A stretch of DNA of 64,000 bases. Origin: Nocardioides sp. URHA0032. GTDB lineage: Bacteria > Actinomycetota > Actinomycetes > Propionibacteriales > Nocardioidaceae. The DNA lies in NCBI RefSeq assembly GCF_000620645.1, contig NZ_JIAV01000020.1:266991-330990 (forward strand), given 5' to 3'. The notes beneath the pieces were generated by a model, which saw nothing but the letters and a program-made list of their open reading frames with translations, had not been told where the DNA came from and made no database searches. A program made the position numbers and the translations under genes. Positions 8,542 through 17,758 of this stretch are shown here, piece by piece. Within the stretch, counting starts at the first letter, position 1; every line of letters starts with the position of its first letter.

Positions 8542-9543
8542 TCAGCCGGACCGCGGCGCCGGTACGACGGCCAGCGGGCGCGCCTCGTCGGTGAAGTACG
8601 ACGGGTCCTGCACGTAGGTGCCGCGCACGGCCGGGTGCCGCAGGTAGGAGAGCCGGCTGACCTCGTGGCGGGACTTGCGGGTGCCGTCGATGACGACCCC
8701 CGCCAGCAGCAGCAGGGAGGCCATCATCACCAGGAACGACGCGACGATCAGCGAGGGGATGCGCGGCACCAGCCCGGTCTGGACGTACTCGACCAGCACC
8801 GGCGTCGCGAGCGCGATCGAGACCAGCGTGAGGAGCGAGGAGACCAGGCCGAAGAAGTAGATCGGGCGCTCGTGGCGGGTGAGCATCAAGATCACGTTCA
8901 GGATCTTCCAGCCGTCGCGGTAGGTGCGCAGCTTGGACTCCGAGCCCTCGGCCCGGTCGGTGAAGCCGACATCCACGGTGGCCGACGGGATGCGCAGCGC
9001 GAGCGAGTGCACGGTGAGCTCGGTCTCGATCTCGAACTCCCGCGACACCGCCGGGAAGCTCTTCACGAAGCGGCGTGAGAACACCCGGTAGCCGCTGAGC
9101 ATGTCGCCCATCGTGTCGCCGAAGATCGCGCAGACGATCCGGTTGAGCAGCCGGTTGCCGAACTCGTGGCCGGAGCGGTACGCCGAGCCGCGGCGTACGC
9201 CGACGACCTGGTCGAGGTTCTCGGTCACCAGCCGCTCGATCATGGCCGGGGCCGCGGCGGCGTCGTAGGTGTCGTCACCGTCGATGAGCAGGTAGATGTC
9301 GGCGTCGATGTCGGCGAACGCCCGGCGCACGACGTTGCCCTTGCCCTTGTGCGGCTCGGAGCAGACGATCGCACCGGCCTCGAGCGCGCGCTCGACGGTG
9401 CGGTCGGTGCTGCGGTTGTCGTAGACGTAGACGTCCATCCCGGGTACCGCGGCCCGCAGGTCTGCGACGACGGTGGCGACCGCCGCCTCCTCGTTGTGGC
9501 ACGGCACGACCGCCGCGATGCGGTAACGCTCTGCCCATGACAT
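8542..9543 (-). CDS. Family 2 glycosyltransferase with C-terminal membrane anchor
   Basis: A 333-residue GT-A fold glycosyltransferase. The nucleotide-sugar part starts AAVVPCHNEEAAVATVV and has the metal-binding motif LLIDGDDTYD around residues 86-94. Two C-terminal hydrophobic segments (~235-290) anchor it in the membrane. This layout is like polyprenyl-phosphate sugar transferases (DPM1/GtrB type), which charge a lipid carrier with a single sugar for extracellular transfer; lipid acceptor and sugar are inferred. It is the first gene of the surface-glycan region. The ATG at 9543 is preferred over the upstream TTG at 9582. No good ribosome site is seen. Confidence 0.88.
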   Translation of the reverse strand: MSWAERYRIAAVVPCHNEEAAVATVVADLRAAVPGMDVYVYDNRSTDRTVERALEAGAIVCSEPHKGKGNVVRRAFADIDADIYLLIDGDDTYDAAAAPAMIERLVTENLDQVVGVRRGSAYRSGHEFGNRLLNRIVCAIFGDTMGDMLSGYRVFSRRFVKSFPAVSREFEIETELTVHSLALRIPSATVDVGFTDRAEGSESKLRTYRDGWKILNVILMLTRHERPIYFFGLVSSLLTLVSIALATPVLVEYVQTGLVPRIPSLIVASFLVMMASLLLLAGVVIDGTRKSRHEVSRLSYLRHPAVRGTYVQDPSYFTDEARPLAVVPAPRSG

Positions 9544-9601
9544 AGGAGACCCCCGGTCGGTCGATGGTCCCGAGATCGCCAACGCCCTCCCAACGGGGCA
9601 G

Positions 9602-10687
9602 TCAACACAGGGTTACGCCCCGGTAGCTCTGATCCAGATGCTGGACGTGGACGTCCCAGGAGTACGACGCCGCGACGTGCGCGCGTCCCTCGGCCCCCAT
9701 CCGCCGCATCTTCTGGGGATCCGCGACCAGCTCGCGCAGCGCGCCGGCCAGCTCGCCGGCGGCCATGTCCACGAACCGCACCCCAGGACCGGCGGTCCAC
9801 GGCGAGTGCAGGGCCGGGTCCTCGCGGAGCAGCACGGGCAGCCCGGACGCCATCGCCTCGATCACGGTCAGCGGGCACTCGCCCACCGACGCGACGACCA
9901 TCACGTCCGCGTCGCGGTAGACCTCGGGCATCGCGGCCGCGGGGACCGAGCCGAGGAAGGACAGCCGCGGGTCGTCGTACCCCGGGGGTCGCTGGCCGCC
10001 GGCGAACACCAGCTCGTACTCGTCGCCCGCGGCGGCCGCGACCACGTCGAAGCCCTTCTTCGGCACGAACCGGCCGGCGAACAGCACCCGGGGCCGGTCC
10101 CGCCCGACCGGGGGACCCGGGTGGAAGCGGTCGACGTCGACGCCGTTGCCGAGCACCTGCGCGCCCGCGAGGCCGCTCGCGACGTGCTCGTCGATAGCGA
10201 GCACGGCGCCCGCCCGCGACAGCACCAGGCGACCCATGGTGCCGAGCACGACCCGCTGCACCAGCCGCACCAGCGCGGAGGAGTGGTGCACGAAGCCGAC
10301 GTGCCGGTGCACGACGTACGGCGTGCGCAGTGCGATGCACCACATCGCGGCGACCCAGCTGGAGAGGTAGAGGACGTCGTGGACGTGCACGACGTCGGCG
10401 CGGCGCACCTCGCCGTACAGCCGGGAGAGGAGTCGCGGCGAGAAGAGCGGGAACGGCACGCCGAACCGCTCCTCGAGGCCGTTCCACGCCCGCACCCGCA
10501 CGGTGCGCACGCCGTCCTCGTCGTGGACGCCGGGGCCGACCTCGCCGGCGCTGCTGACCACCGCGACCCGCCAGCCGCGAGCGAGCAGCCCCTGGGTCTC
10601 CGCCGCGACCACCGTCTCCAGCCCGCCGACGTGCGGCAGCACCTGGTGCGCCACGTGCAGGACGCGAAGTGGTTCAGACCGGCTCAC
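9602..10687 (-). CDS. Family 4 glycosyltransferase
   Basis: A 361-residue GT-B retaining glycosyltransferase. The N-terminal domain carries the acceptor-binding glycine loop VLPHVGGLETVV. The C-terminal domain has the donor-site sequence RVLFAGRFVPKKGFDVV and the E-x7-E region ECPLTVIEAMASGLPVLLRE, which binds the nucleotide sugar. Acceptor and sugar are unknown. It is divergent from the membrane protein gene at 10739. The GTG at 10687 is preceded by CATACT with a 6-nt gap, consistent with a leaderless transcript. It probably adds one sugar of the surface polymer on the cytoplasmic side. Confidence 0.9.
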   Translation of the reverse strand: MSRSEPLRVLHVAHQVLPHVGGLETVVAAETQGLLARGWRVAVVSSAGEVGPGVHDEDGVRTVRVRAWNGLEERFGVPFPLFSPRLLSRLYGEVRRADVVHVHDVLYLSSWVAAMWCIALRTPYVVHRHVGFVHHSSALVRLVQRVVLGTMGRLVLSRAGAVLAIDEHVASGLAGAQVLGNGVDVDRFHPGPPVGRDRPRVLFAGRFVPKKGFDVVAAAAGDEYELVFAGGQRPPGYDDPRLSFLGSVPAAAMPEVYRDADVMVVASVGECPLTVIEAMASGLPVLLREDPALHSPWTAGPGVRFVDMAAGELAGALRELVADPQKMRRMGAEGRAHVAASYSWDVHVQHLDQSYRGVTLC

Positions 10688-10738
10688 CCGCGCAGTATGC
10701 CGCGCGTAACCGGCCCGAGGGCCCTGCGTTGACCCGAC

Positions 10739-11173
10739 GTGCTGAGGGAGCGCTGGTGGAGTCGCGTCGTCCCGGTCACCGCGCTGGCGGTCGGACTGGT
10801 GGCGCTGCTCGCCGTCCTCCTGCCCGGCGTCCGCCACCAGGTCGCGCTCTCGGCGTCCCACCAGCCGCAGCAGTACGTCGGCCTGGCGTTCGGCCACGCC
10901 GCCGACGGCACCGTCGTCACCTGTGCCGGCGCCGGTGACCGCTTGCGCGTCGCGTTCGACGTCAGCAGCCACCTCGACGAGGTCCGCGACCTGCGGTACG
11001 TCGTGTCGGTCGCCGGCCACGACACCCCCGGATCGGTCACCGTCGACCCGGGCGAGACGGCCAGCGTCGTCCGCGACCTCGACCGCCCCTCCCGGGACAG
11101 CTACGAGGTGCGCGTCGAGCTTCCGGGCGAGGACCGCCAGGTCTTCGCCCACTGCCCCGGGACCGTGACATGA
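10739..11173 (+). CDS. Membrane-anchored hypothetical protein
   Basis: A 144-residue protein with one N-terminal membrane segment (VVPVTALAVGLVALLAVLLP) and a ~105-residue outer domain predicted to be rich in beta strands, with Cys at about residues 62 and 139 that could pair. No family is recognised. It opens the plus-strand part of the glycan locus and is followed by a GT4 gene after a triplicated start-like sequence. A role as a small accessory or polymerisation-associated protein is only suggested by context. The start is the GTG at 10739. Confidence 0.65.
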   Translation: MLRERWWSRVVPVTALAVGLVALLAVLLPGVRHQVALSASHQPQQYVGLAFGHAADGTVVTCAGAGDRLRVAFDVSSHLDEVRDLRYVVSVAGHDTPGSVTVDPGETASVVRDLDRPSRDSYEVRVELPGEDRQVFAHCPGTVT

Positions 11174-11201
11174 GGCGGGCGACATGAGGCGGGCGACATG
11201 A
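11168..11201 (+). repeat. Tandem 14-bp repeat carrying three ATGA start-stop motifs
   Basis: The unit ACATGAGGCGGGCG occurs at 11168-11181 and 11182-11195, followed by a partial third copy. Each copy contains an ATG (11170, 11184, 11198); the third is the start of the GT4 gene. The first two ATGs give five-codon frames (MRRAT) whose TGA overlaps the next ATG, so the junction between the two genes looks like a duplicated translational-coupling site. Confidence 0.7.
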
Positions 11202-12274
11202 GGGTGGCGATCGTGACGCCGCGGTTCCCACCGGACCCCGGCGGCGTCGAGCAGTACGCGGCCTGGGTGGCCCGCACCGTCCGTGACGCCGGCCACGACG
11301 TCCTCGTGGTCACCACCGGCCGCGGCCGGCGGCTGGTGCGCACGTCGTACGACGGCATCCCGGTCGTCCGCCTGGGCACCTGGCTCACGCTGTCCAACAC
11401 CCCGGTCAACCCGCTGTGGGCCTGGCAGCTGCGCCGGCTGCTGCGCGGCGCGGACGTCGTGAACGCGCACGCCCCGGTGCCCGGCCTGGCCGACCTGACG
11501 GCGCTCGTCGCCACGCAGCCGGTCGTGCTCACCTACCACTCCGGGTCGCTGGCCAAGGGCGGCGTGGTCGACCCGCTGCTGCGCGCCTACGAGCGGCACG
11601 CGCTCCCGCGCGTCTTCCGCCGCTGCGCCGCGCTGGTCGCCGTCTCCCCGGTCTCGCTCGCGCACGCCACCGGCCGCGCGACGTTGATCCCACCCGGCGT
11701 CGACGGCGCGGTCTTCGCGTCGACCGGCGAGCCGCGCGGCCGGACCGTCCTGTACGCCGGCCGGGTCGAGCGCACGTCGCGCTGGAAGGGCCTGCAGGTG
11801 CTGGTCGACGCGCTGCCGCGGCTCCGCGCGCTGGTCCCGGACGTGCGCCTCGAGGTGGTCGGCGACGGGGACGACGTCGAGACGCTGCAGAAGCGGGCCG
11901 CCGAGCTCGGGGTCGCGGACCTGGTCGCGTGGCACGGACGGGTCGCGCACCACGAGCTCCCGGCGTACTACCGGCGCGCGGGCGTGACGGTACTGCCGTC
12001 GCTGACCGAGTCGGAGTCGTTCGGGATGACGCTCGCCGAGGCGCTGGCCTGCGGGTGCCCGGTCGTCGGGTCGGACGTCGGCGGGATCCCGTTCGTGGTG
12101 CGCGACGGCGTGGACGGACGGCTGGTGCCGCCGGGCGACCCGGCCGCGCTGGCCGACGCGCTCGCCGGCGCGCTGACGAGCCCGATGGCCGTCGAGCCGT
12201 CGCGCTGGGACTGGGAGCAGCGGGTGGGACCGACGCTCTCCGTGCTGGAAGCGGTGTGGGAGGACGTGGCATGA
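11198..12274 (+). CDS. Family 4 glycosyltransferase
   Basis: A 358-residue GT-B glycosyltransferase of the PimB/WbaZ-like kind. The N-terminus has MRVAIVTPRFPPDPGGVEQY with the glycine-rich acceptor loop. The C-terminal half has TVLYAGRVERTSRWKGLQVL and the donor motif LPSLTESESFGMTLAEALAC, with the two Glu of the E-x7-E signature. It overlaps the next gene by 4 bp (ATGA), showing tight coupling to the acyltransferase. Likely role: transfer of a nucleotide-activated sugar to a lipid-linked intermediate in the cytoplasm. Sugar identity cannot be told. Confidence 0.92.
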   Translation: MRVAIVTPRFPPDPGGVEQYAAWVARTVRDAGHDVLVVTTGRGRRLVRTSYDGIPVVRLGTWLTLSNTPVNPLWAWQLRRLLRGADVVNAHAPVPGLADLTALVATQPVVLTYHSGSLAKGGVVDPLLRAYERHALPRVFRRCAALVAVSPVSLAHATGRATLIPPGVDGAVFASTGEPRGRTVLYAGRVERTSRWKGLQVLVDALPRLRALVPDVRLEVVGDGDDVETLQKRAAELGVADLVAWHGRVAHHELPAYYRRAGVTVLPSLTESESFGMTLAEALACGCPVVGSDVGGIPFVVRDGVDGRLVPPGDPAALADALAGALTSPMAVEPSRWDWEQRVGPTLSVLEAVWEDVA

Positions 12275-13107
12275 CCGCAGAGCAGATCGCCGCCCGGATC
12301 CGGGCCCGGGTGCCGACAGCGATGCTGCCCGCGCTGGTCGCCGCGCGCGCCCGCGCCGCCTGGCTGCGACCGGTCGCCCGCGAGGACGCCGTCGCCCAGA
12401 TGCGCTTCCTGCTCGAGCACACCCGCCCCGGCGCCGACCTCGACGCGATCGCCCGCGCCTACGTCCGCTACCAGGCCCGCCGCGGCGAGCTGCGGTGGCA
12501 CCCCGAGCTGCTCACCAGCCTGCGCGTCGACGGCATCGGCTTCCTGCTCGGGGCCCGGTCGGCGGGCCGCGGCGTGCTGCTGAACTTCGTCCACCACGGC
12601 TACTACGACGGCGGCTTCCCGTCGATCGCACGGCGCGGCGCGCCGGCCCACATGGTCGTCTACCCGTACATGCTGGAGCCCGACGCCCCGCTCTGGCTGC
12701 AGCAGCACATCCGGATCGGCACGGCGAACGGCGGCACCGCCGTCAGCGCCGCCGTCGGGACCGCCGGGCTGCTCGACCTGCTGCGCGAGGGCCAGGTCCT
12801 CGCCATCGCCTCGGACGTCCCCGGCCGGACGCCGATGAAGTTCGTCGGCCGGGAGGTCCTCGGCTCCTTCGGTGCCGCCCGGCTCGCCGCCGAGGCCGGC
12901 GCGCCGGTCGTCGTGATGACCTCCGAGGAGGACGAGCGGGGGCCGGTCATCCGCCTGCACGAGCCCCTCGACCCCGCCGACTTCGACACCCCCCAGGCCC
13001 TGCTCGAGCAGATGCTCGCGATCCACGAGGACGTCATCCTGCGCTGGCCCGAGGCGACCGACCTGCCGCTGTCACGGTGGGGCAGCCTGGAGGCCGGCCA
13101 TGCGTGA
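12271..13107 (+). CDS. LpxL/HtrB-like lysophospholipid-type acyltransferase
   Basis: A 278-residue protein of the LPLAT superfamily close to bacterial lipid A/PIM acyltransferases. The catalytic H-x4-D motif is HHGYYD (~residues 109-114, within VLLNFVHHGYYDGGF), followed by the acyl-acceptor region (AIASDVPGRTPMKFVGREV). Gram-positive actinobacteria use related enzymes to acylate phosphatidylinositol mannosides. Here the position between a GT4 gene and a polytopic membrane protein suggests acylation of a glycolipid precursor (inference). The start overlaps the preceding stop (ATGA), and the 3' end overlaps the next start by 8 bp. Confidence 0.82.
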   Translation: MTAEQIAARIRARVPTAMLPALVAARARAAWLRPVAREDAVAQMRFLLEHTRPGADLDAIARAYVRYQARRGELRWHPELLTSLRVDGIGFLLGARSAGRGVLLNFVHHGYYDGGFPSIARRGAPAHMVVYPYMLEPDAPLWLQQHIRIGTANGGTAVSAAVGTAGLLDLLREGQVLAIASDVPGRTPMKFVGREVLGSFGAARLAAEAGAPVVVMTSEEDERGPVIRLHEPLDPADFDTPQALLEQMLAIHEDVILRWPEATDLPLSRWGSLEAGHA

Positions 13108-15349
13108 CGCCGGGGACACCGCGCTCCTCGACGGCCGGGTCCCGTCGTACGTCGAGCTCACGCCGGCGCCCCGGCGCACCGGGCTGCGCTGGCCGCTGCT
13201 CGCCCTGGTCCTCGCGCAGGCCGTCGTCGCCCTCGACCTGGACATCCCCGTGCTGCGCGCGGCGATCGCCCTGGTCACGTTCGTCGCGCTGCCCACGCTC
13301 GTGCTCCGGCGCCGGGCGACGACGCTGCCGTACGCGTTCGGGGTCACCCTGCTCGGCCTGGTCGTGGGCGGACTCGCCCTCGACACCGTGCTCGGGTGGG
13401 TCGGCGTCGACCACCCGCTGGCGCCGCTGCCGCTGGCGGTCACCTGGCTGGTGGTCGACGCCGCGCTGCTGGCCTGGCGGCGACAGGTCCCGGTCCTCAC
13501 CCGGCGCGAGGTGCGCCGGGCGGCCCGGGCGGTCCTCGACGCCCGGTTCGAGCTCGCCCCGACCCTCGCCGCGGCCGCGCTGCTGCTCTCCGTCATCGGC
13601 GCGATCCGGCTCAACAACGGGGCTTCGGGCTTCGTGGCCGTGACCGCCGTCGTCGTCTCCGGCGGCGCGCTGCTGGCGCTGATGCTCGGGCGCGAGCGCT
13701 CCACGGCGTACGACTCCTGGATCGTCGGACTGGTCTCCGCGGGCCTGCTGCTCGCCACCTCGCTGCGCGGCTGGAACATCACCGGCCACGACGTCCAGGC
13801 GGAGTACCTCGCGTTCACGCTCACCAACACCGCCCAGAACTGGGAGATGTCGGCGCTCCCGAGCGCCTACAACGCCTGCCTGTCGGTCACCATCCTGCCG
13901 ACGGTGCTGGCGCAGACGACCGGCCTCTCGGGGCTGGTCGTCTTCAAGCTCCTGCTGCAGCTGGTGTTCGCGCTCGTGCCGGTGCTGACGTACCTCTTCG
14001 CGCGGCGGCTCGTCGACCGCCGGACGGCGATCGCTGCGGCGGTGCTCACGGTCGCGTTCCCGACGTTCTTCACCGACATGCCGTACCTGGTCCGCCAGGA
14101 GGTCGCGTTCTTCTTCCTCGCGCTCGCGCTGCTCGCCGCGACCGAGCCGCGCAGCCGCACCACGCGGGCCCTGGTGCTCGCCTTCGGCGTCGGTGTGGTC
14201 CTGTCGCACTACTCGACGACGTACGTGCTGCTGATGGCGATGGTCGCCGCGCTCGCCGGTCTCGGCGTGATCGCGCTGGTACGCCGCCGGCGCGGCCAGG
14301 AGCGCCCCGACACCCACACGCTCGTGCTGCTGCACCCGGCGATGGTCGCCGCGCTGGTCGCGATCACCCTCGCCTGGGCCGGTCCGGTCACCCACACGGG
14401 CGGGCACGCGAGCGAGGTCCTGCACGACACGGTCCGGTCGCTCACCGGCCACGGCGCCGACGGGCCCGGCTCGTCGGACACGTCGTACGCCAAGCCGTTC
14501 GGAGACCGCACCTCTCCCGAGCAGCGGATGCACCTGTTCGTGCAGGCGACCCTGGACTACCGCGACCAGGAGATCCCGCCCGACCTGCGCGCCATCCCCG
14601 ACCCCGGCCCGGCGGACCTCGCGCCCGCGGTGCAGACGCAGCCCGCGACCCCCGTGAAGATGGTCTGCGCGCTGCTGATGGAGGGCTTCCTGTTCCTCGG
14701 CCTGATCTGGCTCTTCCGGCGCCGCACTACCAGGTCCGGCGGAGACCAGGCCCTCCCGCGCGAGGTGACCTTCCTGACCTGGGGCTCGATGGCCGCGCTC
14801 GGCCTGATCGTCGTGGTGCCCAATCTCTCCGTCGACTACGGCGTGCTGCGCGCGTTCCAGCAGACCCTGCTCGTCGTGGCCCCGGTGATGGCCATGGGCA
14901 TCTGCTGGGTCCTGCGCAAGCGGGCCCTGACCGCGGTCGTCCCGGTCGCGCTGCTCGTCGTGCTCGCCGGCACCCAGCAGCGGATCGGCCTCGAGAACGC
15001 CGGCACCTACTACGACCGGTTCTTCGCCAGCGACTCCGAGATGCAGGGCCTCACCTGGCTCGGCCGGGTCGACCACGCGGACCGCACCAACGAGCGGATC
15101 ATCGCCAGCCGGAACCTCAACGTCCGGCTGCTCGCGCTCAGCGAGAACCGCGCCCCGGTCTCCGACCGGCTCTACCCGACCCTGCTGTCCCGCGACGCCT
15201 ACGTGTTCGTGGACGGGCAGATCCTCGACCAGGGCGAGTCGACGGTCTTCTACACCGGTGACCTACTCACCTACGCCTACCCGCTGCACGAGCTGGACCG
15301 GCACCTCGACCTGCTCTACGACGCACCGCAGGCACGGGTGTACCGATGA
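13100..15349 (+). CDS. Large polytopic membrane protein, DUF2206-like (possible GT-C enzyme)
   Basis: A 749-residue protein with about 14-16 hydrophobic segments. The central stretch (GWNITGHDVQAEYLAF, then YNACLSVTILPTVLA) matches the style of DUF2206 membrane proteins, which look like GT-C glycosyltransferases or polymerases that use lipid-linked sugars outside the membrane. A likely outer loop lies at ~430-510 and a soluble C-terminal tail of about 100 residues follows residue ~640. In this locus it is the best candidate for the polymerase or for a mannosyltransferase-like step. Family membership is recalled from sequence style and should be verified. Confidence 0.7.
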   Translation: MRDAGDTALLDGRVPSYVELTPAPRRTGLRWPLLALVLAQAVVALDLDIPVLRAAIALVTFVALPTLVLRRRATTLPYAFGVTLLGLVVGGLALDTVLGWVGVDHPLAPLPLAVTWLVVDAALLAWRRQVPVLTRREVRRAARAVLDARFELAPTLAAAALLLSVIGAIRLNNGASGFVAVTAVVVSGGALLALMLGRERSTAYDSWIVGLVSAGLLLATSLRGWNITGHDVQAEYLAFTLTNTAQNWEMSALPSAYNACLSVTILPTVLAQTTGLSGLVVFKLLLQLVFALVPVLTYLFARRLVDRRTAIAAAVLTVAFPTFFTDMPYLVRQEVAFFFLALALLAATEPRSRTTRALVLAFGVGVVLSHYSTTYVLLMAMVAALAGLGVIALVRRRRGQERPDTHTLVLLHPAMVAALVAITLAWAGPVTHTGGHASEVLHDTVRSLTGHGADGPGSSDTSYAKPFGDRTSPEQRMHLFVQATLDYRDQEIPPDLRAIPDPGPADLAPAVQTQPATPVKMVCALLMEGFLFLGLIWLFRRRTTRSGGDQALPREVTFLTWGSMAALGLIVVVPNLSVDYGVLRAFQQTLLVVAPVMAMGICWVLRKRALTAVVPVALLVVLAGTQQRIGLENAGTYYDRFFASDSEMQGLTWLGRVDHADRTNERIIASRNLNVRLLALSENRAPVSDRLYPTLLSRDAYVFVDGQILDQGESTVFYTGDLLTYAYPLHELDRHLDLLYDAPQARVYR

Positions 15350-15359
15350 GGCTTCCCTC

Positions 15360-16610
15360 GTGAGCAGGCTGATGAGCAACTCGCTGCTCGTCTTCGTCAC
15401 CACGATCCTGATGGCGGGGGCGGGCGCCGTCTTCTGGGTGATCGCGGCCCGCCTGGCGTCCCCGCAGGACGTCGGCCTGGCCGGGTCGCTGGTGGCGGCC
15501 GGCGACTCACTGGCGCTGTTCGCCCAGCTGGGCCTGAACATCGCGATCGTGCGCACCCTCCCCGCCAGCTCGCGCAAGGCGGCCGACGTCGTCACGGCCG
15601 CGCTGGTGGTGCTGACCGCCGGTGCGGCGTTCGCGCTGGTCTACGCCCTGCTGCTCCCGATGACCTCGCCCCGGCTCGCGGACGTGCTCTCCTCGCCGCT
15701 GACCATGGCGCTGTACGCCGTCCTCGTGGCGGTCACCGCGCTCAACGTGCTCACCGACAGCGTGTTCCTCGCCATCGACCGGGTCTGGTCGTTCCTGCGC
15801 CTCAACGGCGTGCTGATGGGCGTGCTCAAGTGCGGCCTGCCGTTCCTGCTCGCCGGTGCCGGCGCGTTCGGCCTCTACGGCTCGGTGGGCCTCGCCGTCG
15901 GCGCCTGCGGCGTCGCTAGCGTGCTCGTGATCCTGCGTCACGTCCCCGGCTCGCGGACCCCGCGCCCGTCCCCGCAGCTGCTCGCCAACCGGGGCTTCGC
16001 GGCCGCCGGCTACGTGACCTACGTGCTCACCGTGCTCCCGCTGCTGGTGTTCCCGCTGATCGTGGTCAACGCGCTGGGCTCGGCCCAGGCGGGCGCCTAC
16101 TTCATCAGCTTCCAGGTCGCCGCGCTCCTGAATGCGGTCGTCCTGTCGGTGGCGAACCTCTCCTACGCCGAGGTCGAGCGCGCGCAGGACGGCCGGCACG
16201 CCGTCGTCCGACGCAGCGGGCTGCTCCTGCTCGGGGGAGCGGTGCTCGGCTGCGCGGCGATGGTCGTGCTGGCGCCGTACTTCCTCGCGATCTTCGGCAG
16301 CCACTACGTCGACGAGGGCACCACCACCCTGCGCGTCCTGGCGCTGGCGTGCGTCGGGGCGGCGTTCAACTACTGGGGCATGCTGCGGCTCCGGCTGGCC
16401 GCCCACCTGACCGCGATGATCGGCGTGCAGGTGATCAGCACCGTGGTGATGCTGGTGCTGGCGATCCTGCTCGCGCCGCACGGCACCGTCTGGGTCGGCG
16501 CGGCGTGGGGGATCGGCCACGCCGTCGGCGGCCTGCTCGGCTACCTCGCCACCGCCATCTTCGCCCGCTTCCCCGACCGGGCGCCGGACCTGGAGCTCGA
16601 GCCCGCATGA
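15360..16610 (+). CDS. Wzx/MATE-like polysaccharide flippase
   Basis: A 416-residue membrane protein with about 12 helices, of the polysaccharide biosynthesis protein (Wzx/MviN-like, MOP) superfamily. The N-terminus (MSNSLLVFVTTILMAGAGAV, then FWVIAARLASPQDVGLAGSL) is the usual first-helix pair with the A-R-x-L-x-P-x-D-V-G motif. It would flip lipid-linked oligosaccharides or the lipid-linked product of the neighbouring transferases to the outside. GAGG at 15348-15351 with an 8-nt gap supports the GTG at 15360. It overlaps the following gene by 4 bp. Confidence 0.88.
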   Translation: MSRLMSNSLLVFVTTILMAGAGAVFWVIAARLASPQDVGLAGSLVAAGDSLALFAQLGLNIAIVRTLPASSRKAADVVTAALVVLTAGAAFALVYALLLPMTSPRLADVLSSPLTMALYAVLVAVTALNVLTDSVFLAIDRVWSFLRLNGVLMGVLKCGLPFLLAGAGAFGLYGSVGLAVGACGVASVLVILRHVPGSRTPRPSPQLLANRGFAAAGYVTYVLTVLPLLVFPLIVVNALGSAQAGAYFISFQVAALLNAVVLSVANLSYAEVERAQDGRHAVVRRSGLLLLGGAVLGCAAMVVLAPYFLAIFGSHYVDEGTTTLRVLALACVGAAFNYWGMLRLRLAAHLTAMIGVQVISTVVMLVLAILLAPHGTVWVGAAWGIGHAVGGLLGYLATAIFARFPDRAPDLELEPA

Positions 16611-17758
16611 GGAACCTCGCCCTCACCGCCGTGCTCGGGACGCTGCGGGTGGTCCTCCACGCGCTCTCGCACGTGGTGCCGCAGAGCCGCTCGGTCGTCG
16701 TCTCCGCCTACCCCGAGACCGAGGGCAACGGCCTCGAGACCGCCCGCGCGCTGGTGCGGCGGTACGCCGGCCGGGTGGTCTGGCTCCGGGACCGGGGGCC
16801 GGTGCCCGCGGCGGTGAGCGAGCTCGAGGCGCAGGGGCTGGTGCTGGTCCCGAAGGCGAGCCTGCGCGGGCTCTGGGCCTACCTGCGCGCCGAGGCGGTG
16901 CTCTTCACGCACGGCCTGTACGGCAGCCCGCGGCCGGTGCCGCGGAAGCCGGTCGTCAACATCTGGCACGGTGACGGCCCCAAGGACATCACGCCCGGGA
17001 AGGGCGTCGGGGCGCACATCGCCAGCACGTACTTCGTCGGCAGCACCTCCCTGTTCTCGCCCTGGCAGGCCGCGGCGTTCGACGTACCCGCGGGGTTCGT
17101 GCTGGCGACCGGCAACCCGCGCACCGACCAGCTCTGGCAGGCCGTCCCGCGGGAGCGGCTGGCCGCGCTCGGCATCACCGGTCCGTTCGTGGTCTGGATG
17201 CCGACGTTCCGCACCCCACGCGCGGTCGGTGCGGTCCGCGTCCACGACACGCTCGCGACCGAGGACCGGGCGGGCCTGGACGTGCTCCTGGCCGGCCTGC
17301 AGGAGCGCGGGGTCCAGCTGGTCGTGAAGCCGCACCCGATGGACGCCGACCGCCGGCAGTGGCCGGGTGCGGTCACGGTCGACGAGGACGACCTGGATGC
17401 TGCCGGTGTATCCCTCTACGCGCTGCTGGGCGCCTCGGTCGGGCTGGTGACCGACTACTCCAGCGTGTGGGTCGACTACCTGCTGGTGGACCGGCCGATC
17501 GCGTTCCTGGTGACCGACCGGGCCTCCTACGACCGGCCGCTGTACCCCGCCGACATCCTGGACTGGGTGCCCGGTGAGGTCGTCGACCTCTCCTGCCGCC
17601 CGTTCACGGGGTTCTTCACCGACCTCGACTCCGACGGCAACCGGGGCCGGACCAAGCGCCGCGCCGTCGCCGAGCGGATCGGGCTCAACCAGACCGCCAC
17701 CGCCGCCGACGACCTGGTGACCGCGTTGGTCAAGCTCGGGGTGCTGGGCTCCGCCTGA
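16607..17758 (+). CDS. CDP-glycerol glycerophosphotransferase family protein (TagF/TagB-like)
   Basis: A 383-residue membrane-associated transferase of the TagB/TagF/SpsB group. The family's hallmark residues are visible: NIWHGDGPKD (~residues 116-125) and the C-terminal VTDYSSVWVDYLLVDRPIAF, with MPTFR and VKPHPMD between them. Members add glycerol-phosphate or similar polyol-phosphate units to build teichoic acid-like polymers at the inner membrane face. This points to a phosphate-containing surface polymer. No CDP-glycerol synthase (tagD) is in the window, so the donor may be made elsewhere. ATGA overlap links it to the flippase gene; it ends exactly against the convergent acyltransferase gene. 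Confidence 0.88.
   Translation: MRNLALTAVLGTLRVVLHALSHVVPQSRSVVVSAYPETEGNGLETARALVRRYAGRVVWLRDRGPVPAAVSELEAQGLVLVPKASLRGLWAYLRAEAVLFTHGLYGSPRPVPRKPVVNIWHGDGPKDITPGKGVGAHIASTYFVGSTSLFSPWQAAAFDVPAGFVLATGNPRTDQLWQAVPRERLAALGITGPFVVWMPTFRTPRAVGAVRVHDTLATEDRAGLDVLLAGLQERGVQLVVKPHPMDADRRQWPGAVTVDEDDLDAAGVSLYALLGASVGLVTDYSSVWVDYLLVDRPIAFLVTDRASYDRPLYPADILDWVPGEVVDLSCRPFTGFFTDLDSDGNRGRTKRRAVAERIGLNQTATAADDLVTALVKLGVLGSA

Noticed and set aside
13034..15076. 680-codon minus-strand frame
   Set aside because: Antisense to the DUF2206-like membrane protein gene; its product is a run of Arg, Asp, His and Gln typical of the mirror frame of GC-rich genes.
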